Origin: Macrosoma leucophasiata
Taxonomy: Eukaryota; Arthropoda; Insecta; Lepidoptera; Hedylidae
Length of the DNA stretch: 64,000 bases
Direction: 5' to 3'
NCBI GenBank assembly: GCA_036365455.1
Contig: JAWQUS010000017.1
Coordinates: 10,354,001-10,418,000, forward strand
Part shown: piece after piece, positions 1-11,260 of the stretch
Layout of the letters: every line of letters begins with the position of its first letter
Position numbering within the stretch: position 1 is the first letter of the stretch
Notes under the pieces: generated by a model
Told to the model about the DNA's origin: nothing
Seen by the model: the letters and a program-made list of their open reading frames with translations, nothing else
Database searches by the model: none
Position numbers and translations under genes: made by a program

Positions 1-193
1 ATTAATACAAATACAATTAATACAATCAATACCAGTACAATCAATATTAATACCCTTATTTATTAATTATAATAAATTAATTAGGTATTATTTCTAAAGA
101 CATTTTTATTAATTTTTATGTTAATTTTATTATTAATTTCTACAATTGTATTTTACCAATTTTATCAATTATACAATTGATATAATTATTATG
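1..193. other. AT-rich leader with imperfect short repeats
   Basis: Very AT-rich sequence with loosely repeated 'aatacaat'-like words. It ends in an ATT-rich stretch directly against the first ~765-bp element. I see no gene. Confidence 0.6.
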
Positions 194-957
194 TCTCTCG
201 TCAGCACGGGGTCCAATTTGAACCCCGGACCTTTGTCAGGCTTGCGCGGGGCATGGGGGGTCCAACACGTAGAGGCCCTTTCGAGAATTTTGATCTACTT
301 TGTAATGGGTTATATTCGGCGGGACCTCTCTCTGACTGCATCAATAGTTAATACAGACACAGACAGACCCCGCAGAATATAATGGGACTATTGTAATGAA
401 AAGTGATTTGCCAAACTTTGGGCTATGTGGGTGAACTGGGGGGACTAGCTGGCTGGGCCTATGGAGTGAGATCCGGCACCTGCCTATATTCAACATCTCA
501 CATTATCGAATCCTACTTTAGGCAGGTGGTGACTCGCCTCTCCTTGGTGGGCCCCCCAAACAGCCAACCCGATGGTCGACAGGGGGCAACACTGTTGAGA
601 GAGGCTGGGGGTGTCGAGAGGTGTGGCCCCGGTTTCACCATCACGAGCGAGTAATCTCGAGCTCGGAGCGGGCTTCCCCGCTATTATGCCTTTAGACACT
701 TCCACCCCCGAGTGTATGGCTCTTTCAGAAATTTAGACAACAGCCTATTATCTAAATTTCTGCAAATGCCATACCTCTAGCGCCCCACTCTGACCGGCCA
801 ATGAAGGCAAGCCAGAGGTGAAAGACCTGATGCTCTGTCCGGCCGTACCTCTGTGTGGCGGACGAGGCGGAGCCCAGTTCTCTCGGAGGAACTCGAGATG
901 ATGGTAGGGGGTGGTGTCGCTACTCACCAACAGCTCGCCACAAGCTGCTCTGCCCCC
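194..957. mobile_element. Unclassified ~765-bp non-autonomous element, copy 1
   Basis: First of three nearly identical copies (others at 6142-6907 and 11588-12352). Each begins 'tctctcgtcagc' and ends 'ctgctctgccccc', and each lies between TAA/ATT-rich sequences. It is far richer in GC than its surroundings. The short ORFs it holds (83 aa on plus, 71 and 60 aa on minus) recur in copies but resemble no family I know, so I treat it as non-coding. A strong internal stem-loop is conserved. This copy differs by a few bases, for example one missing base in the run 'gcggggcatgg'. Direct abutment to TAA repeats suggests a retroposon that uses them as target or tail. Which strand is sense is unknown. 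Confidence 0.75.
714..774. repeat. Conserved stem-loop inside the 765-bp element
   Basis: GTATGGC pairs with GCCATAC, a 5/5 internal loop follows, then CAGAAATTTAGA pairs perfectly with TCTAAATTTCTG around a 13-base loop. The same structure is intact at 6663-6723 and 12109-12169. A structured RNA signal or a relic of a palindromic end are both possible. Confidence 0.75.
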
Positions 958-1815
958 ATAATTATTATTATTATTACTAATTGTATTATTTTACCTTTAT
1001 TTTTAAAATTAATTGTTATTTATGACCTCTCTGCGAGTAAAGGCCTCCTGCATTTCACTCCATACTTTTTTATTCTGTGCCTTTTTTATCCAGTTGGTTC
1101 CGGCTACTTTAAGAATCTCGTCTGCCCATCGTGCCTTCGGTCTACCTCTTTTTCTTTTACATTGTGTGTTGGACACAGGCTGTCAGTTTCCTACTCCAAT
1201 TTTCCTCGCTCATACGTGCAACGTGACCAGCCCATTTCCATTTTTGTTTCTTACAATGTTCGAGAGCACTTGTGTTGTTTTTCTAATTTCTATGTTTCTT
1301 TTTTTGTCAATATTTTTCAGGTTAAGAATACTTCGTTCCATTGCGCTCTGACATGTTTGGATTTTATTTTTAATTTTATGGTCGTATAGCCAGGTTTGAC
1401 AACCATATGTTAGGCACGGTAGTATGCAAGTATCTAGCACAGTTTTCTTTAGTTTTATAGGCATGTCTGATTTAAGTATTTCCTTATTGTTCCAGAATTT
1501 GTTCCATGTTATTTTTATACGTCTGTTAATTTCGTCATAGTGTCTGGACTTGGAAAACGAAATTTGTTTCCCCAGATAGATGTATTTTTCTACATATTCA
1601 AGCGAGATATTGTTTGTTCGTATAGGTATTTTATGGTGGTTTGTCATAACTTTTGTTTTCAACGTATTTAACTCTAGACCAATGTCCCTGCTTGCGTCGC
1701 GGAGTTCGTTTATCATTGTCTCAAGGTCTGTAGCTGATTCAGCGAAAAGAACAACGTCATCGGCAAATATAAGGTTGCTCAAGAAATCTCCATTTATAGA
1801 AATACCTTTCTTATG
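958..1815 (-). pseudogene. RTE retrotransposon, RT motif C to C-terminus (decayed)
   Basis: On the minus strand the segment 1210-1782 encodes the FADD active-site motif of an RTE-type reverse transcriptase near its start, then thumb-domain sequence including a 'YIYLGKQISF' motif and a 'TCILPCLTYGCQTW' motif, both familiar from RTE elements. The reading continues with breaks to about 1000, where RTE C-terminal sequence (RWADEI-type and a final EAF motif) is recognisable. The 3' end runs into TAATAATAAT at about 960-985, a microsatellite tail as is usual for RTE. A TGA stop at 1816-1818 separates this piece from motif B upstream. It is not functional. Confidence 0.85.
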
Positions 1816-2704
1816 TCACTGTAGAGTTCTCATGATGTTCTGGAGCACTGTAATAAATATTCTAGGTGAGAGCGGGTCGCCTTGTCTGACGCCTCTACAA
1901 ATGTGTATTTCAGCGTCTCGTTTCTCCATTTTTACACGACTTACACTTTTGTTGTATATATCTTCCAAAAGCTCGATTATCTCCAGCGGCACATCACATG
2001 TATGTAGAGCCTGCCACATGCTGCTGTGAGATATAGAGTCGAAAGCTTTGGCGTAGTCGATAAAGGCCAGGTAGAGTGGTCTATTATGTTCTTTGTATTT
2101 TTCTATGACAAGATTCAGCGAATGGAGGTGGTCTGTAGTGGAGATGTTTTTTCTAAAACCAGCTTGTTCTGGTGGTTGGTATTTTTGTGTGTTTGGTTAA
2201 CCGTTCTTCTAGACAACTTGCAAATAATTTATATATATTGGGCTGTATACTGATCGGTCGATAGTTTCTGATATCAGCTAGATCACCTTTTTTGTAAAGT
2301 AAAATGATGTCTGATAGAGCCCATTCTTTGGGTATTTTTCTGATGTCTAATATTTTATTGAAAAGGGTTGTTAGGTACGGTGCTAATAGAAATCTGCCTA
2401 CCTTCAATGCTTCGTTTGGGACACCATCTGGACCACAACTTTTTTCAGACTTCAGTCTCTCTATTTTTTTCAACACTTCTTGTACGGAAAATCTATCAGT
2501 AGTTGCAACATTGAGACGCGTGGTGGTAGAGACAGTTGGTATACTTTCTTTTCTAGTACCGCTTCCAGTGTATAGATTTTTATAAAAAGTTAGAGCAGTT
2601 TCTATTATTTTTGATCTAGAATAAGTTTTTTTGTTTGAAGAGTCTATGTTAAGACATGGTATCCACTGTTTGCTACATTCCAATGATTTTAGTCCTATTT
2701 TCAA
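1816..2704 (-). pseudogene. RTE retrotransposon, RT fingers and palm (frameshifted)
   Basis: Minus-strand translation of 2153-2704 gives RT fingers sequence: 'SCGPDGVPNEALK', then 'YRPIS'. The piece 1816-2019 gives motif B 'GVRQGDPLSP'. The two lie in different frames, so at least one frameshift falls between 2019 and 2153. Motif order matches a minus-strand RTE pol continuous with the endonuclease segment to the right and motif C to the left. Non-LTR RTs of this type copy their RNA by target-primed reverse transcription. This copy is dead. Confidence 0.85.
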
Positions 2705-3495
2705 ACTTTTAGAGGTTTTCAGGTGGTTTTCGAATATTTTGAGCCTATGTTCTTTGTATTCTTTTTTTAATAGTTTGTGTCTAATTTTATAAAGGTAACA
2801 GCGCTCTCTTTTTCATCTCTAGTTAAATGTTTTTTAATTGTCAATTCGTTTCTTCTTGCTATAAGGCATTTTAAATATGGAGGAATTATTTCACATTTTT
2901 CTGCTGTCAGTTTTATAGCTGTCAGTTTTATAGAATTTAAGCTCTCTCCAATTATTTTTATAATTTTAGTATTTAAGATTTCCATATCGTCATTTTCTTG
3001 TATTCGAAATTCATTTATTTTCTCATTTAATTTTTGTATGAATTGTTCTTCTTCTTCCGTTGTTTTAAGTCTGGATTTATTAGTTCCATATTTGGCTCTA
3101 CTTTTCTTGACTCCTGACATTTTTACGGTACTTCTAATAAATCTGTGATCGCTGACAAATTCCAGGTTGGTTATTATTTCTATATTTGTGAATTTTTCTT
3201 TTCTGTTTGTTAATATATAATCTATTTGGCTTTTTTTCTTCAATGGAGATATCCAAGTCCACATATTTTTGGGATTTTTCATAAATAGACTATTTGTAAC
3301 AAATAAGTTACTTTCCCAACAGAATTGGAGTAAAATTTCACCTCTTTGGTCTCGAATCTTTTCTTTTTCTTTTAACTGTTGGCCGATACGAGCATTGAAG
3401 TCGCCCATTATAATTTTAAAGTTATAACACTTGCTGTGAGCTGATTGCAGTTGGTCATAAAAAGATTTAATTTCTTTATCGTTTGCATCGATAGT
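2705..3495 (-). pseudogene. RTE retrotransposon, AP-endonuclease C-terminal half
   Basis: Reading leftward on the minus strand from about 3490, the sequence 'DANDKEIKSFYDQLQ' leads into 'MGDFNARIG', the conserved GDFNA motif of apurinic-type endonucleases. 'DYILTN' and 'SDHR' catalytic-domain motifs follow. The open frame from the methionine at 3408 runs to 2767, then shifts frame. The N-terminal half of the endonuclease is absent: the coding match stops abruptly at about 3495, where ATCGAT satellite begins. The missing upstream region resumes only at 14161. Confidence 0.85.
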
Positions 3496-5890
3496 TGTAA
3501 ATCGATGTTAGAAATAATCGATATTATAATCGAGATTTTCAAAACCGATATTTGAAATTGTCGATATGATAATCAATTTTTGAAATATTCGATATTTGTA
3601 ATAATCGATATTATAATCGATTTTGTAATCGATAATTTAATAATCGATAGTAAAATCGATATTATAATCGATATTAAAATCGATATTAGAAATAATCGAG
3701 ATTTTCAAAACCGATATTTGAAATTGTCGATATGATAATCAATTTTTGAAATATTCGATATTTGTAATAATCGATATTATAATCGATTTTGTAATCGATA
3801 ATTTAATAATCGATACTAAAATCGATATTATAATCGATATGAAAATCGATATTATAATCGAGATTTTACAATGTCGATATTCGATAATCGATTTTTGAAA
3901 TATTCGATATTTAAAATATCGATTTAAATATCGATTTTAATATTGATAATATCAATTTTATTATAATCGATATTAAAATCGATATTATAATCGATATAAT
4001 AATCGAAATGAAAATCGATATTAAAATCGATATTATAATCGATATTTGAAGTAATCGATATTATAATCGAGATTTTACAATGTCGATATTCGATAATCGA
4101 TTTTTGAAATATTCGATATTTAAAATATCGATTTAAATATCGATTTTAATATTGATAATATCAATTTTATTATAATCGATATTTAAATCGATATTATAAT
4201 CGATATAATAATCGATATGAAAATCGATATTAAAATCGATATTTGACATAACGATATTATAATCGATATTAAAATCGATATAAAAATCGATATTAGAAAT
4301 AATCGATATTAAAATAAATATTATAATCGATATTAAAATCGATATAATAATCGATATTAGAAATAATCGATATTAAAATCGATATTAAAATCGATATTAT
4401 AATCGATATTAGAAATAATCGATATTAAAATCGATATTATAATCGATATGAAAATCGATATTATAATCGATATAATAATCGATATGAAAATCGATATTAA
4501 AATCGATATTTGACATAACGATATTATAATCGATATAAAAATCGATATTAGAAATAATCGATATTAAAATAAATATTATAATCGATATGAAAATCGATAT
4601 AATAATCGATATTATAATCGATATTAGAAATAATCGATATTAAAATCGATATTAAAATCGATATTATAATCGATATGAAAATCGATATTATAATCGATAT
4701 AATAATCGATATTTGACATAACGATATTATAATCGATATTAAAATCGATATAAATATCGATATTAGAAATAATCGATATTAAAATAAATATTATAATCGA
4801 TATGAAAATCGATATAATAATCGATATTATAATCGATATTAGAAATAATCGATATTAAAATCGATACTATAATCGATATTAAAATCGATATTTAAATTGA
4901 TATTAGAAATAATCGATATTAAAACCGATATTATAATCGATATTTAAATCGATATTTTAATCGATAAAATAATCGATATTATAATCGATATTATAATCGA
5001 TATTAAAATCGATATTATAATCGATATTAAAATCGATATTAGAAATAATCGAGATTTTCAAAACCGATATTTGAAATTGTCGATATGATAATCAATTTTT
5101 GAAATATTCGATATTTGTAATAATCGATATTATAATCGATTTTGTAATCGATAATTTAATAATCGATAATAAAATCGATATTATAATCGATATGAAAATC
5201 GATATTATAATCGATATTAAAATCGATATTATAATCGATATTAAAATCGATATTAGAAATAATCGAGATTTTCAAAACCGATATTTGAAATTGTCGATAT
5301 GATAATCAATTTTTGAAATATTCGATATTTGTAATAATCGATATTATAATCGATTTTGTAATCGATAATTTAATAATCGATAATAAAATCGATATTATAA
5401 TCGATATGAAAATCGATATTATAATCGAGATTTTACAATGTCGATATTCGATAATCGATTTTTGAAATATTCGATATTTAAAATATCGATTTAAATATCG
5501 ATTTTAATATTGATAATATCAATTTTATTATAATCGATATTAAAATCGATATTATAATCGATATAATAATCGAAATGAAAATCGATATTAAAATCGATAT
5601 TTGACATAACGATATTATAATCGATATTAAAATCGATATAAAAATCGATATTAGAAATAATCGATATTAAAATAAATATTATAATCGATATGAAAATCGA
5701 TATAATAATCGATATTAGAAATAATCGATATTAAAATCGATATTATAATCGATATGAAAATCGATATTATAATCGATATAATAATCGATATGAAAATCGA
5801 TATTAAAATCGATATTTGACATAACGATATTATAATCGATATTAAAATCGATATAAAAATCGATATTAGAAATAATCGATATAATAATCG
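3496..5890. repeat. ATCGAT satellite, block 1
   Basis: Tandem 12-bp-type units (TCGATATTATAA, TCGATATTAAAA, TCGATATGAAAA and a 16-bp variant TCGATATTAGAAATAA). Higher-order modules are visible: one with 'gagattttcaaaaccg' recurs near 3530, 3705, 5050 and 5265; one with 'gattttacaatgtcg' near 3863, 4070 and 5427; one with 'tttgacataacg' near 4245, 4507, 4711, 5600 and 5815. The unit is self-complementary at ATCGAT. Short Ile/Asp-rich ORFs here are artefacts. Confidence 0.95.
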
Positions 5891-5893
5891 TTT

Positions 5894-6126
5894 CCGTGCT
5901 TCGGAGGGCACGTTAAGCCGTCGGTCCCGGTTGCTATCGATGGATAGCAGTCGTTAAACCTTGTCGGAGGCCTTATTCGGCGGTTTGACATCCGACAGTG
6001 GGTTGGCCACTAACCCACCCACCTCCACCAATCCGCATTGGAGCAGCGTGGTGGAGTAAGCTCCAGGCCTCCCCCCAAAAAAAGGGAGAGACTCGTGCCC
6101 AGCAGTGGGACGTATAATGGGTTGCC
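5894..6126 (+). mobile_element. SINE-like unit A, copy 1
   Basis: About 233 bp beginning 'ccgtgcttcggagggcac' and ending 'gtataatgggttgcc', followed by ATT repeats. The edge 'gcccagcagtgggacg' is a sequence I recognise from many lepidopteran short repeats and LINE 3' ends. It has no ORF of note. Other copies lie at 7256-7489, 25508-25759 and, on the minus strand, 60543-60753. It forms the left half of a composite block whose right half is the 765-bp element. Confidence 0.8.
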
Positions 6127-6141
6127 ATTATTATTATTATG

Positions 6142-6907
6142 TCTCTCGTCAGCACGGGGTCCAATTTGAACCCCGGACCTTTGTCAGGCTTGCGCGGGGA
6201 CATGGGGGGTCCAACACGTAGAGGCCCTTTCGAGAATTTTGATCTACTTTGTAATGGGTTATATTCAGCGGGACCTCTCTCTGACTGCATCAATAGTTAA
6301 TACAGACACAGACAGACCCCGCAGAATATAATGGGACTATTGTAATGAAAAGTGATTTGCCAAACTTTGGGCTATGTGGGTGAACTGGGGGGACTAGCTG
6401 GCTGGGCCTATGGAGTGAGATCCGGCACCTGCCTATATTCAACATCTCACATTATCGAATCCTACTTTAGGCAGGTGGTGACTCGCCTCTCCTTGGTGGG
6501 CCCCCCAAACAGCCAACCCGATGGTCGACAGGGGGCAACACTGTTGAGAGAGGCTGGGGGTGTCGAGAGGTGTGGCCCCGGTTTCACCATCACGAGCGAG
6601 TAATCTCGAGCTCGGAGCGGGCTTCCCCGCTATTATGCCTTTAGACACTTCCACCCCCGAGTGTATGGCTCTTTCAGAAATTTAGACAACAGCCTATTAT
6701 CTAAATTTCTGCAAATGCCATACCTCTAGCGCCCCACTCTGACCGGCCAATGAAGGCAAGCAAAGAGGTGAGAGACCTGATGCTCTGTCCGGCCGTACCT
6801 CTGTGTGGCGGACGAGGCGGAGCCCAGTTCTCTCGGAGGAACTCGAGATGATGGTAGGGGGTGGTGTCGCTACTCACCAACAGCTCGCCACAAGCTGCTC
6901 TGCCCCC
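6142..6907. mobile_element. Unclassified ~765-bp element, copy 2
   Basis: Nearly identical to copies 1 and 3, with the same edges and hairpin (6663-6723). ATT microsatellite separates it from SINE-like unit A on the left, and a longer TTA repeat merging into ATCGAT satellite follows on the right. It has a small private difference ('gcaaagaggtgag'). Confidence 0.8.
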
Positions 6908-7255
6908 TTATTATTATTATTATTATAATCGATATTAGAAATAATCGATATTAAAATCGATATTTGACATAACGATATTATAATCGATATTAAAATCGAT
7001 ATAAAAATCGATATTAGAAATAATCGATATTAAAATAAATATTATAATCGATATGAAAATCGATATAATAATCGATATTAGAAATAATCGATATTAAAAT
7101 CGATATTAAAATCGATATTATAATCGATATGAAAATCGATATAATAATCGATATGAAAATCGATATTAAAATCGATATTTGACATAACGATATTATAATC
7201 GATATTAAAATCGATATAAAAATCGATATTAGAAATAATCGATATAATAATCGTA
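6908..7255. repeat. ATCGAT satellite, block 2
   Basis: About 350 bp of the same satellite between the two composite blocks. Its last ~110 bp (7141-7254) is identical to the satellite just before the first composite block (about 5777-5890), which shows that block and flank were duplicated together. Confidence 0.95.
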
Positions 7256-7489
7256 TCCGTGCTTCGGAGGGCACGTTAAGCCGTCGGTCCCGGTTGCTAT
7301 CGATGGATAGCAGTCGTTAAACCTTGTCGGAGGCCTTATTCGGCGGTTTGACATCCGACAGTGGGTTGGCCACTAACCCACCCACCTCCACCAATCCGCA
7401 TTGGAGCAGCGTGGTGGAGTAAGCTCCAGGCCTCCCCCCAAAAAAAGGGAGAGACTCGTGCCCAGCAGTGGGACGTATAATGGGTTGCC
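7256..7489 (+). mobile_element. SINE-like unit A, copy 2
   Basis: Practically identical to copy 1, ending 'gggttgcc' before an ATT microsatellite (7490-7504). In this block the R4/Dong-like element lies between the microsatellite and the 765-bp element. Confidence 0.8.
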
Positions 7490-7504
7490 ATTATTATTAT
7501 TATT

Positions 7505-7642
7505 CCACTTATTTATTCATCCAACTTATCAAATAATTTTTTACATATATATGTTTAAAAAAAAAAAACAACAAATATATATATAAAAAATTAAAAAATA
7601 GTGTGCCGCCGGCAGCGAGAGCAGGGTCCAAGCTGCCGGTGG
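7505..7642 (-). other. 3' UTR of the R4/Dong-like element
   Basis: Minus-strand sequence after the stop codon. It passes from GC-rich sequence shared with the 51.5-kb relic ('ccgccggcag') into A/T runs and ends 'aataaataagtgg' at the TAA repeat. No poly(A) tail is seen, which fits an element whose 3' end is the microsatellite. Confidence 0.6.
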
Positions 7643-10600
7643 TTAGGGACACAGAGACAGGAACCTCCTCACTATGCGTGCAGTGCCGAGGAGTACTGCT
7701 TTCTGCATCAGACCCTTGATCCATCCACCTAGCGAGAGCCTCTTGAGATGTTGGTCGAGGCTCTTCGCTATCAGCCCGTTCACCGATACGACTATCGGCA
7801 CAATGATGGCCGAATCCACATCCCACATGGCGACAACCTCGTGAGCCAGATCAAGATATTTAATTTCCTTGTCTTTTTCGGCTTTCACGAGATTCTCATC
7901 ATGCGGGACGGTGATGTCGATCATCATTACGCGGCGCTCCGAGCGATCTATCACCACTATATCAGGCTTATTGGCAACAATAGTCCTGTCAGTGATGATA
8001 GATCGGTCCCAATACATCGTGACATGGTCATTTTCCAGAACTGGGTCGGGCACATACCTGTAGTACGGCACCTCCGCGGCTACAAGACCGTATTTCAAGG
8101 CAAGTTGCTGATGGATTATCCTGGCTACTTGGTTGTGTCTGTGCAAGTATTCGCCGTTGGCAAGACTCGAACAGCCGGAAACAATATGCCTGATTGATTC
8201 ACCCGGTCGATGGCATGCCCGACATATGTCGACCGTTCCATCCTTCAGGATAAACTTCCGGTAGTTGTTGGTCATTACCACTTCGTCCATAATTGCACAA
8301 ACAAAACCTTCGGTTTCCCCAAAGAGGTCACCGAATCGCAGCCAGGCCACAGACGCTAAGAAATCTACATCGGGCCCATGGAGGGCCCGGTAAAAACGCC
8401 CGTGTAGCTCCTTGCCTTGCCATACAATCCTGCGGTCGCTAGTCGTGAGCACCTCAGGTTTGCGCCAGTTCTTTTTAGCCAAAGAGAGTGGGGTGAGTCC
8501 GCTGTCGACCGCCACCACATCCCGATGCATCTCTCCGCCGGCCGTCAGAAAGTATTCTCGGAGATTACACACCTCACGGTTGTGTAGGGTCTTGGCGCTT
8601 AGAACGCCACGACCCCCACATCTCCGTGGGATGTATAATCTCATCACCGAAGACCGTGGGTGATGCATGCGGTGCGCTGTCAGTAAAGAGCGAACTCGCC
8701 TGTCAAGGGCATCCAGTTCGGTCTGAGTCCACTTGAGTATGCCGAAGGAGTACAGCAAGACCGGCATGACCCAACCGTTGAAGGCGCGCACCCTATTACC
8801 GCCCGACAAAAGACTTTTCAGTACTTTTGTCAGGCGACCAAAGAAACGTTCCTTCAACGATTGTCTCATCTCGACCTCGCGTATACCTAAGGCCTCCGCC
8901 ATACCCAAGTACTTATAGCTCTCGGTGGCAGAGAGGTTTCGGAACGGGATGGAACCCGGGAGATTCATTCCCTCGGATTCCATTATCTGCCCCTGTCGTA
9001 CATGCATAACAGCGCATTTTTCGATTCCGAATTCCATCCTGATAGAGTTACTGAAGTTTTCAGTTACCTTCAGTAGCTCAGACAGGTTGGAATTACTGGA
9101 ACCGAACAATTTCAGGTCATCCATGTATAGCAGGTGAGATATCGTCCGACCACCTCTTCGCAACCGATAGCCAAGCCCCGAAGCCTCTAGCAGCGTGCTG
9201 AGAGGATTCAGGGCCAGGCAAAACCATAAGGGGCTCAGACTATCGCCCTGGAAAATGCCCCTGGCAATTCTCACAGGTTCGCCAACCGCCAGGGGCTGCC
9301 GAGACCCTGGATAGCGAAGAACCGTACTCCACTGCAGCATACATGAGCCCAGAAAGGCCCGAAGAGTTGAGTGAATTTTATACAACTCCAGGACCCGCAT
9401 GAGCCATGTATGCGGCACGGAATCGTAGGCCTTCTTATAATCTATCCAGCATGTCGACAGACTCTTTCGGTTGCGACGAACCTGCTGGCTAATTGCCATG
9501 TCTATGAGGAGTAGCTCTTTAGTACCGCGGGACCCACTCCTACATCCATTCTGAGAGAGAGACAAGATGGAGGAGTCTTCAATGTGTTTAGTTATTTTGA
9601 CTCTCAGAATGGATGTAAGAAGCTTATAAACCGTCGGTAGACAAGTTATTGGTCTATAATTTTTGGGTTCCGCGGTACTACCTGATTTATGGAGCAGGTG
9701 GGTCACACCAGTCGTTAGAAACTGTGGGAGAGAGCCTGATTCCAGAGATGACTGAAACTGGACTGCTAAACGAGCGTGCGAACTACGCAGCCACTTTAAC
9801 CAGAAATTGTGCAGTCCGTCCGGTCCCGGCGATTTCCAGTTCGGCATCGGACGGACTGCATTGGCTACGTCTTCTTCTGTGATATTTATGGAATTCATTT
9901 CCTGAATTGGTTCGCACGCTCTTTCAACACTCCGCATCCAGCCACCCTCAGAGTGACCGACCGGTTCTGACCAGATGTTTCGCCAAAATGAAAGCATAGC
10001 GTCATCATCCGGCCGACCCCGGTCAGCCACTCCTTGGTTAGGACGCTCCCACAGTCTATAGACCCGCCTTTGATCACCCTGGAACATGCTATTCTGTTCG
10101 TACCGGTCCACGCGTTCTTTATAACGCCTAATCCGGTTTGCCCATGCATAAACTTTCTGCTTCAGGAAGTCAATGCGCTCTGCGATGCGAGCTGGATAGT
10201 CCTGGGGGCTGACTCCAGTCCCTGAAAACGCCCGCCTCACAAAACGCACTACTCTTGGGCGTGTATTGCCCATCCTGAAGCAGATTAGCTTGCCAATGAG
10301 TGCTCTGGCTTCAGCGATACGCCGCTCGATCCGGCACTGCCAGACTGGTGTTGTAGGTTTCGGCCGCGTAGCTGTATCAGGACTTGGTAACTTGACACGA
10401 GCTACACGGCACACCGCGACAGCCGCGCAGTACAGGATGGAGTGAGTATCACCGAGATTTTCGCTGTTGTCAATGTATTCTGGCAACAGCGAATTCAGAG
10501 CACACACTAGCGCCACATTCCGTTTATGCATGGGCAACCGAGGCAAACGTGGCCTATCCGCGGGCAAAGTGGACCGATATTCACGAAGAGCATGCTCCAA

Positions 10601-11260
10601 GGCGCTCCTCAATTGATCAATGCATCGGGTACTTACAGTTGTTACCTGGTCTACCTCCTCCCCATCATCGGGTTCCGGCGCATTCGCGTTATTATTGTTT
10701 CGTTGCGTCGGTACCGTAGGTAGTGGTGGGGCGGGAGTTGAGCGGTAACCCTGCATCTCGGTGCGTAGCCGATCAAGTACGCTGTCATCCAGCATGCGTC
10801 CACGCTGAATGACACGCACCTGATCCGATAGACGTTGGCTCGACACGTTGACTGATGGTTCAAGGGTCTGAAACAGAGGCAGCATACGACTACGATACGC
10901 AGTAAGGTTGGTTCCCCCCTCTGTAGCCCCGAAGTATGCGCGCATGACGTTTTCATTAATTTTCGGTGTCCATTTCATGCGCGGCACATTACCACCGACA
11001 GCGGGGACCCCACTCGGGACCGGTTGGTCCCGAAGTCCTAAGCAAGTCGGCGGCCGGGGTCTCCCTCGACGACGCGCAGGTGGTGGTGACGGCGCCGGGG
11101 AGAAGTACTCGTCGCTAGAGCTCGACGCAACTGCAGCGGCCGGTGACACAGCACTCGTAATGCGAGCGGCGTCCGGCGGCTGCGAGGCGGAGCTCAGCGA
11201 CGAGTCCGGTGGTGGTGGGTGTGCTCGTGCTGCATCTCTGGCCCTCGCCCTTGTTATCAT
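7643..11260 (-). CDS. R4/Dong-like reverse transcriptase with restriction-like endonuclease (1205 aa)
   Basis: A single uninterrupted ORF starting at ATG 11260. Residues 1-90 are low-complexity, Pro/Ala/Ser-rich. From about 97 a Myb-like segment (WTPKINENVMRAYF) is a plausible DNA-binding domain. RT occupies about 470-790: 'KSPGPDG' near 476, motif A 'IDYKKAYD' (Asp607), motif B 'FQGDSLSP' near 670, motif C 'YMDD' (712-715). After the thumb a CCHC knuckle (Cys1013, Cys1016, His1025, Cys1030) precedes a restriction-like endonuclease core, with 'KPD' at 1098-1100 and Asp1115 in 'IDITVP'. This order is that of RLE-type elements (R2, R4, Dong), and the TAA flanks favour Dong/R4. The protein would nick a TAA target and prime cDNA synthesis there. 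All catalytic motifs look present, so the copy may be competent or very recently so. GC content is well above that of its surroundings. The upstream start is chosen because only AT-rich leader lies before it. Confidence 0.93.
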   Translation of the reverse strand: MITRARARDAARAHPPPPDSSLSSASQPPDAARITSAVSPAAAVASSSSDEYFSPAPSPPPARRRGRPRPPTCLGLRDQPVPSGVPAVGGNVPRMKWTPKINENVMRAYFGATEGGTNLTAYRSRMLPLFQTLEPSVNVSSQRLSDQVRVIQRGRMLDDSVLDRLRTEMQGYRSTPAPPLPTVPTQRNNNNANAPEPDDGEEVDQVTTVSTRCIDQLRSALEHALREYRSTLPADRPRLPRLPMHKRNVALVCALNSLLPEYIDNSENLGDTHSILYCAAVAVCRVARVKLPSPDTATRPKPTTPVWQCRIERRIAEARALIGKLICFRMGNTRPRVVRFVRRAFSGTGVSPQDYPARIAERIDFLKQKVYAWANRIRRYKERVDRYEQNSMFQGDQRRVYRLWERPNQGVADRGRPDDDAMLSFWRNIWSEPVGHSEGGWMRSVERACEPIQEMNSINITEEDVANAVRPMPNWKSPGPDGLHNFWLKWLRSSHARLAVQFQSSLESGSLPQFLTTGVTHLLHKSGSTAEPKNYRPITCLPTVYKLLTSILRVKITKHIEDSSILSLSQNGCRSGSRGTKELLLIDMAISQQVRRNRKSLSTCWIDYKKAYDSVPHTWLMRVLELYKIHSTLRAFLGSCMLQWSTVLRYPGSRQPLAVGEPVRIARGIFQGDSLSPLWFCLALNPLSTLLEASGLGYRLRRGGRTISHLLYMDDLKLFGSSNSNLSELLKVTENFSNSIRMEFGIEKCAVMHVRQGQIMESEGMNLPGSIPFRNLSATESYKYLGMAEALGIREVEMRQSLKERFFGRLTKVLKSLLSGGNRVRAFNGWVMPVLLYSFGILKWTQTELDALDRRVRSLLTAHRMHHPRSSVMRLYIPRRCGGRGVLSAKTLHNREVCNLREYFLTAGGEMHRDVVAVDSGLTPLSLAKKNWRKPEVLTTSDRRIVWQGKELHGRFYRALHGPDVDFLASVAWLRFGDLFGETEGFVCAIMDEVVMTNNYRKFILKDGTVDICRACHRPGESIRHIVSGCSSLANGEYLHRHNQVARIIHQQLALKYGLVAAEVPYYRYVPDPVLENDHVTMYWDRSIITDRTIVANKPDIVVIDRSERRVMMIDITVPHDENLVKAEKDKEIKYLDLAHEVVAMWDVDSAIIVPIVVSVNGLIAKSLDQHLKRLSLGGWIKGLMQKAVLLGTARIVRRFLSLCP

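Noticed and set aside
403..705. Recurring 83-aa and 71-aa ORFs in the 765-bp element as genes
   Set aside because: They are conserved only because the copies are nearly identical. They overlap on opposite strands and show no domain.
3496..7255. Ile/Asp-rich ORFs in the satellite (5099, 5651, 7014)
   Set aside because: Direct translation of ATCGATATT units. No protein signal, and they vary with unit phase.
7748..8197. Plus-strand ORFs across 7.7-11.3 kb (for example 149 aa and 143 aa)
   Set aside because: Shadows of the minus-strand reverse transcriptase, whose motifs are unambiguous.
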